Positions 8,562 to 18,041 are shown, counted from the stretch's first letter. The stretch is DNA of 64,000 nucleotides from JAPLJM01 sp963708515 (GCA_963708515.1 CAVPSX010000021.1:124001-188000); one strand, 5' to 3'. Program-made: numbers and translations. Notes: generated by a model not told the origin, from the sequence alone.

Positions 8562-9098
8562 ATGAAAAAACTAATCAATTTTATTGATAATCTCTCCGGA
8601 TTCAGCGGCTGGGCGGCCGGAATCATGACGGCCGTCGCGATGATTCTTGTCGCCAGCGAGATTTCCTATCGCACCGTTTTATCCAAAACGCTCTACATCA
8701 CAGATGAATATTCCGGTTATCTCATGACCATGGTGACCTTTTGCGGCCTTGCCTATACGCTGCGGGAGCGGGGTCACATCCGCATCATGATCCTTCCCCA
8801 CTTTATCAAGGGCCGCGGACGGGTCATTTTCAATATGATCTGCTTTATCATCGGTTTTGTCTTCTGCCTGGCCTTCACCTGGTTTACCTTCGTATTTTTC
8901 TGGGATTCCGTCGTCCATGAGTCGAGGTCTATGCATGTATCCGAGACCTATCTGGCCATTCCCCAGTTCTTCATGCCTTTTGGGGCCCTGCTCATGACGC
9001 TGCAGTTTCTGGCCGAATTTCTCAAGGCTGCGGCCACGCTCAAAGGAGACACAGAAGGGCTGCGCATTCTCGAGGAGACCGATGACCTGGGCAGATAA
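8562..9098 (+). CDS. dctQ: TRAP transporter small permease DctQ
   Basis: The small membrane subunit of a TRAP transporter, with about four transmembrane helices; it associates with DctM in the inner membrane. The N-terminal helix (A-A-G-I-M-T-A-V-A-M-I-L-V-A) and the family R-E-R-G-H-I-R motif near residue 70 are clear. The ATG at 8562 (M-K-K-L-I-N-F) is preferred over in-frame codons further upstream because those would translate the terminator hairpin. The gene is followed after 24 bases by dctM. It is 178 residues, normal for the family. Confidence 0.88.
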   Translation: MKKLINFIDNLSGFSGWAAGIMTAVAMILVASEISYRTVLSKTLYITDEYSGYLMTMVTFCGLAYTLRERGHIRIMILPHFIKGRGRVIFNMICFIIGFVFCLAFTWFTFVFFWDSVVHESRSMHVSETYLAIPQFFMPFGALLMTLQFLAEFLKAAATLKGDTEGLRILEETDDLGR

Positions 9099-9122
9099 AA
9101 GAATCGGAAAGACGAAGAAAAT

Positions 9123-10417
9123 ATGGATTTAGGACCTGTCTCGGCAACCATTCTCGGCCTGCTGATCCTCTTCCTGGGCGGATCGATCTGGATCGGCATT
9201 TCGCTTTTTATCGTCGGGATCGGGGGGTTCTTTTTTTTCAGCGACGTTTCCTTCGGTTCGATCCTTTCCAATATCGCCTGGAACAATACGAGCAGCTCGG
9301 CCATGATGGCCCTGCCCTTCTTCATCTGGATGGGGGAAATCCTCTTCCGGAGCAAGATCTCCGAAAACCTCTTCAAGGGTTTATCGCCCTGGATGGACGC
9401 CATTCCGGGGCGGCTGATCCACGTCAACATCCTGGCCTGCACGTTTTTTGCCGCCGTCAGCGGCTCTTCCGCGCCACTACGGCCACCGTCGGCAAGATCA
9501 CGATCCCGGAACTGACAAAACGGAATTACGATTACGACCTCTCCATCGGCTCACTGGCCGGGGCCGGCACCCTCGGTTTCATGATCCCGCCGAGCATGGT
9601 CATGCTGGTTTACGGCATCATCGGGGATGTGAGCATCGGAAAGCTCTTTATTGCGGGTTTCCTGCCCGGCTTCATGATCGCTTTCATGTTCAGCACCTAC
9701 ATTCTTGTTCGCTGCCTGATTAAACCTGAACTGGCCCCCAGGGGCGACGATAGCTATACCTGGCGGGACCGCATGGAGGCCATACCTGCCATTGCGCCGG
9801 TCATCTTCATGATTCTGGCCGTCCTGGGCAGCATTTATCTGGGATGGGCGACGCCGACCGAAGCGGGCGCCATCGGTGTGATCGGGGCGCTATTTTTTGC
9901 CGCCCTGACGAAGAGCCTCACATGGGATGTCTTCAAGGTCAGCCTGATCAATTCCGTAAAGACGAGCTGCATGATCATGCTCATCGTCATGGGAGCCGCC
10001 TATCTTTCCAATGTCTTCGGTTTTCTGGGGATTACCCGTGCGCTGACGGGCTACGTCATCGGGATGGGCCTTTCCCCCTATACCCTGATCATTATCCTGA
10101 CCGTTCTGTATCTGATTCTGGGATGCCTCATCGACGGTTTCTCCATGATCGTCATGACGGCCCCGCTGGTTCTGCCCCTGATCGAGGCGGCCAAATTCGA
10201 TACGGTCTGGTTCGGTATCTATCTCGTCCTGATGATCGAACTGGCCCAGATCACGCCGCCCGTGGGCTTCAACCTCTTTGTCATCAGCGGCCTCAATAAC
10301 GACGACATCTTTCATATCGCCAGGGCCGCCCTGCCCTTCTTCTTCCTGATGCTGCTGGCCACAGCGCTGCTGACCCTCTTCCCCCAGATCGCCCTGTTCC
10401 TGCCGAGCAAGATGTAA
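9123..10417 (+). pseudogene. dctM: TRAP transporter large permease DctM, one frameshift
   Basis: The 12-TM transport subunit of the TRAP system. The first part ends in the conserved A-A-V-S-G-S-S-A; the continuation A-T-T-A-T-V-G-K-I-T-I-P-E-L is in the next frame. Restoring one G near 9472 (GCGCC to GCGGCC) rejoins the frames and gives about 431 residues, the usual size. Other visible blocks are F-M-I-P-P-S-M-V-M-L-V-Y-G and the C-terminal E-L-A-Q-I-T-P-P-V-G-F-N. Given many similar single-base breaks in this window, a sequencing indel is likelier than a real pseudogene. Confidence 0.85.
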
Positions 10418-10431
10418 GGAAAACAGCAAGG

Positions 10432-11779
10432 ATGCTTTCCGCCTCGAAGCCAAAAGAGACCCTCTCCATTGTCGATGCCGCATCCATCGTTGTGGGTGTT
10501 GTCGTGGGCGTCGGCATTTTCAAGACACCTTCCATTGTCGCATCCAGCGCCGACAGCGAGGGGATGCTCATTCTGTTCTGGCTGCTCGGAGGCGCGGCGT
10601 CCCTCATCGGCGCGCTCTGTTATGCGGAGCTGGCTTCTGCCTATCCGCATACGGGCGGCGATTACCATTATCTCAGCCGGGCCTTTGGCGGTATTCCGTC
10701 CTTTCTGTTTGCCTGGTCGCGCATGGCGGTTATTCAGACCGGCTCGATTGCCATGGTCGCCTTTCTGATCGGCGATTACGCGTCGGAAGTGCTGCGTCTG
10801 GGGCCCTATTCCACGGCTTTTTACGCGGCGCTGACCATCATTGTGCTGACAGCCGTCAATGTGGCCGGCATCGAACAGGGAAAATGGACGCAACGCATCC
10901 TTGTCGCGGCGATCATGCTGGGTTTGCTGATCGTTTCGGCCATCGGGTTTTTGGCCGCTCCCCCAACCGTTTCTCAATCGGGCAATATCCCCGGGCAGGG
11001 CCGCGCTGGGAACGGCCATGATTTTTGTGCTTTTGACCTATGGCGGCTGGAACGAAGCCGCGTTTCTATCCGGCGAAGTCCGATCCACGCGCCGCAATAT
11101 GGTACGGGTGCTTCTTTATAGTATCGGCGCCATCACGATCATTTATCTGCTCATCAATCTGGCGCTTGTCAAAAGCCTGGGGTTGTCCGGCATGGCAGGG
11201 TCGGAAGCAGTCATGGCCGATCTGATGCGCAAGGTGTTCGGTCCGAAAGGCGCGCACTTCATCAGCCTGCTGATTTTGCCTGCCGCGCTCAGCACGATGA
11301 ATGCGGTGATCATCACGGGCGCCCGAACAAGCTTCGCGCTGGGCCGGGATCATTCACTTTTCAGTTTATTAGGCCGCTGGCACGGATACCGCGGCACACC
11401 GGTAAACGCACTGCTGTTGCAGGGTGCGATCGCGCTGCTGCTCGTTCTTCTGGGCGCGGGCGCGCGCGACGGTTTTGTCATGATGGTGGAATACACCGCC
11501 CCGGTGTTCTGGTTTTTCCTGTTGTTGGTCGGGATTTCGATTTTCATGCTGCGGCGTAAACATGCGGCAGACGAACGGCCATTCCGTGTGCCGCTGTATC
11601 CGTTCACGCCGCTTTTATTCTGCGCCATCTGCGCATACATGCTGCATGCCAGTTTGTTGTATACGAGCATGGGCGCCCTTGTGGGGGTTGGCGTCCTGTT
11701 GACGGGGGTTCCCCTGATTCTTTTACAGAAAAAAGTAAACCGGCTACAATCTCGGCCGATAGTGATCGCAGGCAAATAG
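10432..11779 (+). pseudogene. APC-superfamily amino-acid permease, one frameshift
   Basis: A polytopic amino-acid/polyamine carrier. The N-terminal V-V-G-V-G-I-F-K-T-P-S matches the family's substrate-binding G-x-G-I-F helix. The first frame loses sense near 10990 and resumes in another frame with G-R-A-A-L-G-T-A-M-I-F-V-L-L-T-Y-G-G-W-N-E, again typical of the family. One extra base around 10985-11000 explains the shift; the whole is then about 448 residues with twelve hydrophobic segments. It starts 14 bases after dctM and could belong to the same transcript. The substrate is unknown. Confidence 0.82.
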
Positions 11780-11790
11780 GAGACAGCGAA

Positions 11791-12444
11791 ATGAAAAAGA
11801 AAGGGTTCAAATTACTCATCCTTTCCCCGGTTTTGCTGCTGGGCGCCCTGCTGTTGCAAGCGCAGGACTGGCAGACCGCGGTTAAACCACTGCAGGCATC
11901 CGTGGCCGGGGCGGCACAAAAATCAGCGAGAACACCGGATGTGCACTTTGTCGCGACGCCGCATGAGGCCGTGGAGATCATGCTCAGACTGGCTGACGTG
12001 AAGCAAACGGATGTGGTGTATGATCTGGGCTGCGGCGACGGTCGCATCGTGATCGCAGCAGCGAAAAAGGCGGGATGCAGGGCTTATGGATTCGATCTCG
12101 ATCCCGAAATGGTGGAAAGATCCAGCAGCAATGTAAGAAAAGTAAAACTGGAAGCGCTCGTCACGATCAAGCAGCAGGATATTTTTGATCTCGATCTGAG
12201 CAAGGCTTCCGTTGTGACGCTTTATCTATTGCCAGAACTCAATGTCGCCCTTATTCCGCAACTGGAAAAGATGAAACCAGGCTCCCGAATCGTTTCCCAT
12301 AATTTCGACATCGAAGGCGTCGAACCGGATGTGGAAGCCACGGTCTATCGCGAGGGGGGCAAGAGCAATAAACTCTATCTCTGGACAACGCCCCTGAAAA
12401 AGCCGCGTCCGCATATCCTGAGAAAATTCCTGTTCGGCAAATGA
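11791..12444 (+). CDS. Class I SAM-dependent methyltransferase with N-terminal signal sequence
   Basis: Residues about 70-190 form a Rossmann-type methyltransferase core: motif I is V-Y-D-L-G-C-G-D-G-R, followed by an acidic G-F-D-L-D-P-E that binds the SAM ribose. Unusually, the first 25 residues (M-K-K-K-G-F-K then a long run of L, P, V and A, ending L-Q-A-Q-D-W) look like a signal peptide or membrane anchor. SAM is not expected in the periplasm, so either the N-terminus is an anchor with the domain cytoplasmic, or the activity is unusual. The gene follows the permease by 11 bases. The substrate is unknown. A hairpin overlaps the stop codon. Confidence 0.72.
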   Translation: MKKKGFKLLILSPVLLLGALLLQAQDWQTAVKPLQASVAGAAQKSARTPDVHFVATPHEAVEIMLRLADVKQTDVVYDLGCGDGRIVIAAAKKAGCRAYGFDLDPEMVERSSSNVRKVKLEALVTIKQQDIFDLDLSKASVVTLYLLPELNVALIPQLEKMKPGSRIVSHNFDIEGVEPDVEATVYREGGKSNKLYLWTTPLKKPRPHILRKFLFGK

Positions 12445-12453
12445 GAACAGGAA
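12427..12453. other. Hairpin at the end of the methyltransferase gene
   Basis: A nine-base perfect stem (TTCCTGTTC with GAACAGGAA) encloses a nine-base loop that contains the stop codon. There is no following T-run, so it is not a classical intrinsic terminator. It may stabilise the transcript end. Confidence 0.5.
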
Positions 12454-12574
12454 ACTAGGTGGTCTGTGTGAATGGGTCGGCGGCGATTATTGCATTAGAC
12501 TCAAAAGACCGGCCTGTTATACGCGCAGCGAAAGACAATGCCTGAAAAACCACATCTATTTTACAGGTGAAACC

Positions 12575-13390
12575 ATGACGGATCATCACGGGGCGGATGA
12601 ACATATACATGTTGCGCTGCCTCCGCGCCTTTACGAGGATCTGTTGCGCGTGGCCGGACAATCCGGTCAATCTCCGTCCGGGATCGCCCAGGAAGCCCTG
12701 AGGCAGCACCTGAAGCATGAACAGGGTGTCGCGGTCTATCTCTCCGCGCCGGTCAACGCCATGCTCAAAGGCTATTACGAGGAAAACACCACGCTGGGGG
12801 ATCTGAAGCGGCATGGCGATTTCGGCCTGGGCACCTTCAATAACCTGGACGGGGAAATGGTCATGCTCGACGGCGTCATTTATCAATTGCACGCGGACGG
12901 AAAAACCTATCCCGTGGATGACCAGGTCCAGACCCCTTTTGCCTGCGTGACTTTTTATCGGCCTTCTTTTATCGAAGAAATCGAGGGAGACCTCGATTTT
13001 GCCGCTTTCAATGACGTTCTGAACCGTCTGCTGCCTTCGGATAACATGTTTTATGCCATCCGCATCGACGGTTTTTTCAAACAGGTCAAGGTATGGTCGG
13101 TCGCCCGGCATGAGAATTATCAGCCTCTGAGCGAGGACCAGCAGAACCGTCCTGTCTTTGAATACGAGAACATCCATGGTGTGCTGGCCGGGTTTTACAC
13201 GCCCAAATTCATCCGCGCTCTGAATTTTCCGGGATTCCATCTGCATTTTCTCACGGCAGGGCGCGACTGCGGCGGCCATCTCCATGAATGCCGGACCGGA
13301 CGCATGCAGATCGGCATCCAGATTATTGGGCGATTGGAACTGGATCTTCCCATAACCCTGGATTATCTGACGGCGCATTTGCCGCGCTAA
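12575..13390 (+). CDS. budA: Alpha-acetolactate decarboxylase with N-terminal ribbon-helix-helix domain
   Basis: The C-terminal 220 residues match acetolactate decarboxylase, which converts (S)-2-acetolactate to (R)-acetoin. Visible are G-T-F-N-N-L-D-G-E-M near residue 86, and the zinc ligands H222, H224 (G-F-H-L-H-F) and H235 (G-G-H-L). The first 48 residues are extra: H-V-A-L-P-P-R-L-Y-E-D-L-L-R, then a turn and a second helix, the pattern of a CopG/Arc ribbon-helix-helix DNA-binding unit. The normal enzyme starts near residue 53. The start at 12575 has an AGGTGA site five bases upstream, so the extension is likely translated. It could bind DNA or only mediate dimerisation. No partner acetolactate synthase is nearby. 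Confidence 0.82.
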   Translation: MTDHHGADEHIHVALPPRLYEDLLRVAGQSGQSPSGIAQEALRQHLKHEQGVAVYLSAPVNAMLKGYYEENTTLGDLKRHGDFGLGTFNNLDGEMVMLDGVIYQLHADGKTYPVDDQVQTPFACVTFYRPSFIEEIEGDLDFAAFNDVLNRLLPSDNMFYAIRIDGFFKQVKVWSVARHENYQPLSEDQQNRPVFEYENIHGVLAGFYTPKFIRALNFPGFHLHFLTAGRDCGGHLHECRTGRMQIGIQIIGRLELDLPITLDYLTAHLPR

Positions 13391-13432
13391 TTGAAGAATA
13401 AAGACCTTTGAATTTCGCCCTAAACTTGGTAA

Positions 13433-13508
13433 TTTGTCATTCCCGTGGAAACGGGAATCCAGTCTTTTCAATGGCTTCATAGATTCCCGCTTTCGCGGGA
13501 ATGACAAA
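13433..13508. repeat. Dispersed palindromic repeat, family A, copy 1
   Basis: A 76-base element bounded by TTTGTCATTCCCG and its reverse complement CGGGAATGACAAA, with inner hairpins of the CCCG-GAAA-CGGG type. Related copies occur at 41161-41233 and 44003-44082. It has no coding content. Confidence 0.85.
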
Positions 13509-13820
13509 AAGGTTAGATTTTCAAAACTCTCGAATATTAAACAATGTGTAATATTATCACATTGCATGTGATTTTTTACGCATTTCCCCGATCGCCTTCA
13601 GTCGCAATATTTCTCCTACTGAATCAATGAGCTAAGACCAACGTGGTCCTGTGCTTGAACACCACCCACGTGAAATCGCTTCACATTTTCTGTCCCACGA
13701 TCCTGGCCTGTTATCTTGAGAAGTGTTTTAACTCACCAGAATAAAATGTATTTCTGCATTTCATCAAACATGTTATATGTTGATGGTCATGTATCATAAA
13801 AAACTCAGGAGGATTGTGAA
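13509..13820. other. Non-coding leader before the mutase operon
   Basis: No gene is visible in these 312 bases. A short palindrome, GACCA-ACG-TGGTC, lies at 13636-13648 and could be an operator. A strong AGGAGG ribosome site at 13807-13812 serves the GTG start at 13821. I looked for a cobalamin riboswitch, which would suit a B12 enzyme, and found no convincing B12 box. Confidence 0.5.
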
Positions 13821-15506
13821 GTGACGACCGCTCTATTAGATGACGACAAGATGGAGAAAATCGGCAAGGCAAGTCAGGCATGGCGGGATGAAGCTTATTC
13901 CTGCCATAAGGAGCTCAAAAATAAATATGAGACCTTGTCTGGGTTTGCAATAAACCCTCTCTATACACCGCAGGATTTACAGGGCTGGGATTATCTTCGC
14001 GACCTCGGTTTCCCGGGAGAGGCGCCCTATGTCCGCGGCGTCCATCCGACAATGTACCGGGGGCGCACCTGGACGCACCGGCAGTTGGCCGGTTTCGGCC
14101 CGCCGGAGGAGACGAACAAAAGGTATAAGTTTCTTCTCAGCCAGGGCGCAACGGGCATAAACGGCGTCTTCGATTACCCGACGCTGCGGGGCTACGACAG
14201 TGACGATCCCGATGTTTATGCCGATGTGGGAAGAGGCGGCGTCTCCATCGATTCCATTGAAGATATGCGGATCCTGTTTGAGGGGATCCCCGTTGATAAA
14301 GTCAGCGTTTCGCTGGTGACCTGCCAGCCCATCTGCAACATCTCGGTCCAGTCCATGTATTTCGCCAATGCCGGCAACAGGGGGGTGCCGCTCGACAGAC
14401 TGGCGGGGACAAGCCAGAATGATTTTCTCATGGAAACCGCCATCACCATCGCGCCCGGCGTGACGCCCCCGAAGGTCTCCTTCAGGTTGAGTTGTGACGC
14501 CATTGAATTCTGCACGAAATACGCGCCCAGATGGAACCCCGTCAGCTTCTCGGGATACAACTACCGCGAAGCAGGATGCACGGCGCCGCAGGAGGTCGCC
14601 TTTATGATTGCCAATGCCGTGGCCTGCTCGGAGGAGATGATCAGGCGGGGGTACGACATTGATGTCTTTGCACCGCGACTGAGCTTTTTCCTGTCCGCCC
14701 ACAACGACTTCTTTGAGGAAATTGCGAAGTACCGGGCGGCACGGCGGATCTACTGCAAAATCATGAATGAGCATTTCGCCCCGAAAGATCCCCGCTCCCT
14801 GATGTTCAGGTTTCACGTCCAGACGGCGGGGGTGGCACTGACGGCCCAGCAGCCGCTGAACAACATCGCCCGTGCCTCCTACCATGCCCTGGCCGCCGTT
14901 CTGGGCGGCGCCCAGTCCGTTCATGTTGACGCCTACGACGAAGCCCTGTGCGTGCCCACGGAGCTTTCCTCGCTTACGGCCCTGAGGACCCAGCAGATTT
15001 TGCAGTCCGAAACCGGCGTAACGAATACGGTGGATCCCCTCGGGGGGTCCTATTTTCTGGAATCTCTGACAAGCCGCATGGAAGAGGCCATCGGCGGCAT
15101 CCTGACTGAGATTGACGACATGGGAGGGATCGTCAAGGCCGTTGAGAAAGGGTGGATCCATGGAGAGATATCAGCGGCCGCTTACCAATATCAGACCAGG
15201 ATCGAATCCGGGGAGATGCCCATTGTCGGCGTCAATTGTTTTCAGATCGAGAACGAAAAACTTCCGATCGAGCTCTTTAGCCTGCCGGAAACGCTCAAAA
15301 TACAGAAAGCAAAGCTCGCGCGGATCAGAAAACAGAGGAATTCAGCAGAATCACAAAGAGTTCTGGATGCCCTGGCCCGCGGTTGTGAAAAGGGGCAAAA
15401 TCTCATGGAGCTGCTCGTGGACGGGGTCAAAGCCTGTGTGACGCAAGGAGAGGTTTCAAAAACCCTGAAGAAAGTTTTCGGTGTCTGGAATCCCCCGCTG
15501 TTTTAA
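13821..15506 (+). CDS. Cobalamin-dependent acyl-CoA mutase large subunit with altered active site
   Basis: A 561-residue TIM-barrel (substrate-binding) subunit of the methylmalonyl-CoA mutase family, lacking its own B12 domain; the B12 subunit is the next gene. Family blocks are clear: R-G-V-H-P-T-M-Y (Y79 aligns with Y89 of Propionibacterium mutase), G-Y-D-S-D-D-P, F-A-P-R-L-S-F-F and T-A-Q-Q-P-x-N-N. Two catalytic positions differ. The residue aligned with R207, which grips the substrate carboxylate, falls on T209, and the essential H244 of S-G-Y-H is N247 (S-G-Y-N-Y-R-E-A-G). It should therefore not be a standard methylmalonyl-CoA mutase: a different branched acyl-CoA, or a weakly active partner, is possible. 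GTG start with AGGAGG eight bases upstream. It heads a four-gene operon. Confidence 0.85.
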   Translation: MTTALLDDDKMEKIGKASQAWRDEAYSCHKELKNKYETLSGFAINPLYTPQDLQGWDYLRDLGFPGEAPYVRGVHPTMYRGRTWTHRQLAGFGPPEETNKRYKFLLSQGATGINGVFDYPTLRGYDSDDPDVYADVGRGGVSIDSIEDMRILFEGIPVDKVSVSLVTCQPICNISVQSMYFANAGNRGVPLDRLAGTSQNDFLMETAITIAPGVTPPKVSFRLSCDAIEFCTKYAPRWNPVSFSGYNYREAGCTAPQEVAFMIANAVACSEEMIRRGYDIDVFAPRLSFFLSAHNDFFEEIAKYRAARRIYCKIMNEHFAPKDPRSLMFRFHVQTAGVALTAQQPLNNIARASYHALAAVLGGAQSVHVDAYDEALCVPTELSSLTALRTQQILQSETGVTNTVDPLGGSYFLESLTSRMEEAIGGILTEIDDMGGIVKAVEKGWIHGEISAAAYQYQTRIESGEMPIVGVNCFQIENEKLPIELFSLPETLKIQKAKLARIRKQRNSAESQRVLDALARGCEKGQNLMELLVDGVKACVTQGEVSKTLKKVFGVWNPPLF

Positions 15507-15594
15507 GATGAATGGAAGGATAGCCGACGGCAGATTGCAGAGGCTTTTTGCGTTTCTTAAATTTTTAAAGTCAAACCTGAAAGGTGAATGGAAC

Positions 15595-15993
15595 ATGTCA
15601 AAAAGAATTCGAATCCTTATGGCCCGTCTGGGGATGGACGCCCACTGGCGTGGAAGCATCGTTGTTGCGAGAGCGCTTCGCGATGCGGGAATGGAAGTGA
15701 TTTATGTCGGCAACCAGATGCCGGCGAACATTGTCCAAATGGCCGTTCAGGAAGACGTCGATTTCATCGGGCTGAGTTCGCTCTCCGGGAATCACCTCGA
15801 ACTGGCGCCCAGGGTGATCGCACTGCTGAAAGAGCAAAACATCGATCATGTCAAGGTGATCTTCGGCGGAACCGTTGCGCCCGGGGACATCGCAGAACTG
15901 AAAAAGGCAGGAGTTGCCGAGGTCTTCGGTCCGGGTACACCGCTGAAGAAGATTGTCGAATATATATCCAAGGAAGTGACGGAATCGGATTAG
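15595..15993 (+). CDS. B12-binding small subunit of acyl-CoA mutase
   Basis: A 132-residue stand-alone cobalamin-binding domain. The base-off/His-on motif D-x-H-x-x-G is present as D15-A-H17-W-R-G20; the S-S-L-S-G and F-G-G-T-V segments that line the nucleotide-tail pocket follow. The ATG at 15595 is chosen because it places the motif at the normal distance from the N-terminus and has AAAGGTGA upstream; earlier in-frame starts overlap the large-subunit gene. Split large and small subunits are usual for isobutyryl- and 2-hydroxyisobutyryl-CoA mutases. It could serve both mutase large subunits in the window, since the second has no B12 gene beside it. Confidence 0.9.
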   Translation: MSKRIRILMARLGMDAHWRGSIVVARALRDAGMEVIYVGNQMPANIVQMAVQEDVDFIGLSSLSGNHLELAPRVIALLKEQNIDHVKVIFGGTVAPGDIAELKKAGVAEVFGPGTPLKKIVEYISKEVTESD

Positions 15994-16038
15994 CGCCTCA
16001 AGAAACGGACGCCCAAGCAAATACTTAGTAGGAGAGGA

Positions 16039-17100
16039 ATGAGTATGAATGGAAGGCACATGAAAACCAAGAAGGCCGAGATTCTGTCATTGGAAGAGGC
16101 CGTCAAAAAGTACATGCGCGACGGCATCATGATGTGCACAGGCGGATTTACAGCCATGAACCGGAATCCCGTTGCCTGGGTCTGGGAAACGATCCGGCAG
16201 GGGTTCAAGCAGATTCACAACATTGATCCGCATGGCTGCCTGACATCATGGCTGCTGAATGCTGCGGACAGGATGTCCATTCATGAAACGGCCTGGACGG
16301 GCTGGGGCGAGATGGCGGGAAAGCTCGACATTCAGTCGGGCAATCGCTATAAAAAAGGGAAATTGCTCCTCGAAGAGTACTCGCATGGTGCAATGGCTTT
16401 ACGCTTCCTGGCGGGCGCCGTGGGCAGCCCTTTCATGCCCTACTTCGCGCCACCCGGTTCCGATCTCTATAACCCGGATTATGATGCACTCGGGAAGGCC
16501 GGTCTCCGGAACGGCAAAAACCCAAGGATCGCCGAGAAGAAGTTCGTTCCCATAGAAGACCCTTTTTTCAAGGAAGGGACCGTCTATCTGCTGCCGGCAG
16601 TTAGGCCGGAGCTTGCCGTCATTCATGTTTCCCAGGCCGGCGAAAAAGGAACGGCCCGATGGAGAGGCATCGGTACGCTGGATAAGGAGATGGCCTTTGC
16701 CAGTGACAGGGTGATTTTGACCTGCGAGGAGATCGTTTCAGAGGCTGAGCTGCGGCGTCAGCCGGAATCCAACCAGATTCCCTATTTTGTCGTGGATTGC
16801 ATTGTGCAGGTCAACTACGGCGCTTATCCGAGCGGCACACCTTATTTCTATGATTACGATGCAAAGTTTATTCAGGCGATGAATCAGACATCGCGAAATG
16901 CAGAGGATTTGAAAAAATGGCTGGATGAATGGGTATTTGAACCGTCGAACTGGGATGCTTTTCTGGAAAAGGTCGGCACGAAAAGATTGCTGGATTTAAA
17001 GGCGGACAGTGCGCTCGGGTACAGCACAAAGCTTGTAAGAGGCAAGAAGCCTTCGCCGGCCATGAGAATGCCGTTATCCGTCATGAAAAGCGGCTATTAA
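16039..17100 (+). CDS. Family I CoA-transferase alpha subunit (glutaconate CoA-transferase-like)
   Basis: A 353-residue protein matching the alpha subunit of the GctAB/IpdAB group. It opens with a strand-turn segment ending M-M-C-T-G-G-F and carries a G-S-P-F-M-P-Y-F-A-P-P-G-S-D substrate-loop region and an L-P-A-V-R-P-E-L-A-V-I-H-V block. The AGGAGAGGA upstream could serve ATG at 16039 or 16045. It probably loads or removes CoA on the acid handled by the mutase. IpdAB relatives are ring-opening hydrolases instead of transferases, so a C-C hydrolase role is an alternative. It lies between the B12 subunit and the beta subunit, all within short gaps. Confidence 0.82.
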   Translation: MSMNGRHMKTKKAEILSLEEAVKKYMRDGIMMCTGGFTAMNRNPVAWVWETIRQGFKQIHNIDPHGCLTSWLLNAADRMSIHETAWTGWGEMAGKLDIQSGNRYKKGKLLLEEYSHGAMALRFLAGAVGSPFMPYFAPPGSDLYNPDYDALGKAGLRNGKNPRIAEKKFVPIEDPFFKEGTVYLLPAVRPELAVIHVSQAGEKGTARWRGIGTLDKEMAFASDRVILTCEEIVSEAELRRQPESNQIPYFVVDCIVQVNYGAYPSGTPYFYDYDAKFIQAMNQTSRNAEDLKKWLDEWVFEPSNWDAFLEKVGTKRLLDLKADSALGYSTKLVRGKKPSPAMRMPLSVMKSGY

Positions 17101-17121
17101 CGATTTGAAGGGGGAAACAGG

Positions 17122-18021
17122 ATGTCAAGTAAATCCATTGAAGCACTTTTAGACGTATTGGAAAAAATTCCCGACGAGCCGGCAAAGAGCGGCGAATTCG
17201 CCCTGCCCGAGCTGATGGCCATTGCCTGCTCGCGTGAGGTCCAGGACAACGACATCGTTTTTGCCGGTACGGGTCTTCCCATGCTCGCCATTATGACGGC
17301 AAACCTGCTGCATGCGCCCCATGCCGCGCTGATCTATGAGGCGGGTATCTGCGACGGCAAAACGATGCATACCCCCATGAGCGTCTGCGATGTCAGGGCG
17401 AGCTATATGGCATCCACGCTGGGAGGGCTGGTGGACACGTTCGCCTATTATCTTCAGCGGGGTTATGTCTCGCTCGGTTTTCTCGGCGGTGCTGCGATTG
17501 ACCAATACGGGGGGGCGAACGTGACGTCGATCGGCGAGAATTATTTCAAGCCCGACAATCGCCTGACGGGCAGCGGCGGCAACTCTGACATCGGAACCAT
17601 GGCGAAACGAACCGTGTTCATCATGCTCCAGGAAAAGAGACGGTTCGTCGAGAGAAACGAATATACCACCACGCCGGGCTGGTGGTGCTGGGACTGGGAA
17701 AAAAGGGAATGGAAGCCCAAGAAAGAGGCTCTAAAAAACAGTCCCTTTGCACATTGCGGCCCGGAGGCCGTGATGACGAACATGGGCGTCTTCCGGTTTG
17801 ACCGGGACGGCATCATGTACCTGGATACCTTTCACCCGGGGGTGTCCGTCGAAAAAATCAAAGAGAACTGCAGTTTCGATCTCAATATTGCCAAGGTGAG
17901 CGGAGAAACGCATTACCCGAGCTACAAAGAGTTATTCGTCCTGAGGGAATTTGTCGATCCTGAATGCATTTTCCTGCCGGAGCCGCCGGAATACCCCGAG
18001 GCGATCAAAAAGCTGCTCTGA
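17122..18021 (+). CDS. Family I CoA-transferase beta subunit
   Basis: The partner of the preceding gene, 299 residues. It contains I-Y-E-A-G (E73), at the position where family I enzymes keep the catalytic Glu that forms the CoA thioester. It also has F-L-G-G-A-A-I-D-Q-Y-G and G-S-G-G-N-S-D-I-G, a beta-subunit signature. It starts 21 bases after the alpha subunit with a purine-rich ribosome site. It ends the forward operon; the next gene is convergent and only 20 bases away. The E73 assignment is by eye. Confidence 0.83.
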   Translation: MSSKSIEALLDVLEKIPDEPAKSGEFALPELMAIACSREVQDNDIVFAGTGLPMLAIMTANLLHAPHAALIYEAGICDGKTMHTPMSVCDVRASYMASTLGGLVDTFAYYLQRGYVSLGFLGGAAIDQYGGANVTSIGENYFKPDNRLTGSGGNSDIGTMAKRTVFIMLQEKRRFVERNEYTTTPGWWCWDWEKREWKPKKEALKNSPFAHCGPEAVMTNMGVFRFDRDGIMYLDTFHPGVSVEKIKENCSFDLNIAKVSGETHYPSYKELFVLREFVDPECIFLPEPPEYPEAIKKLL

Positions 18022-18041
18022 AATCCATGCCGGGTAGCCAA

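Noticed and set aside
12455..13567. Long leftward frame antisense to budA
   Set aside because: It mirrors the budA codons and runs through the palindromic repeat; budA has catalytic motifs and a ribosome site.
13391..13820. Cobalamin riboswitch before the mutase operon
   Set aside because: Expected for a B12 enzyme, but no B12 box or suitable stem pattern was found.
13977..15161. 394-codon leftward frame opposite the first mutase
   Set aside because: Low-complexity His/Gly/Arg-rich translation with no family likeness; a GC-rich shadow.
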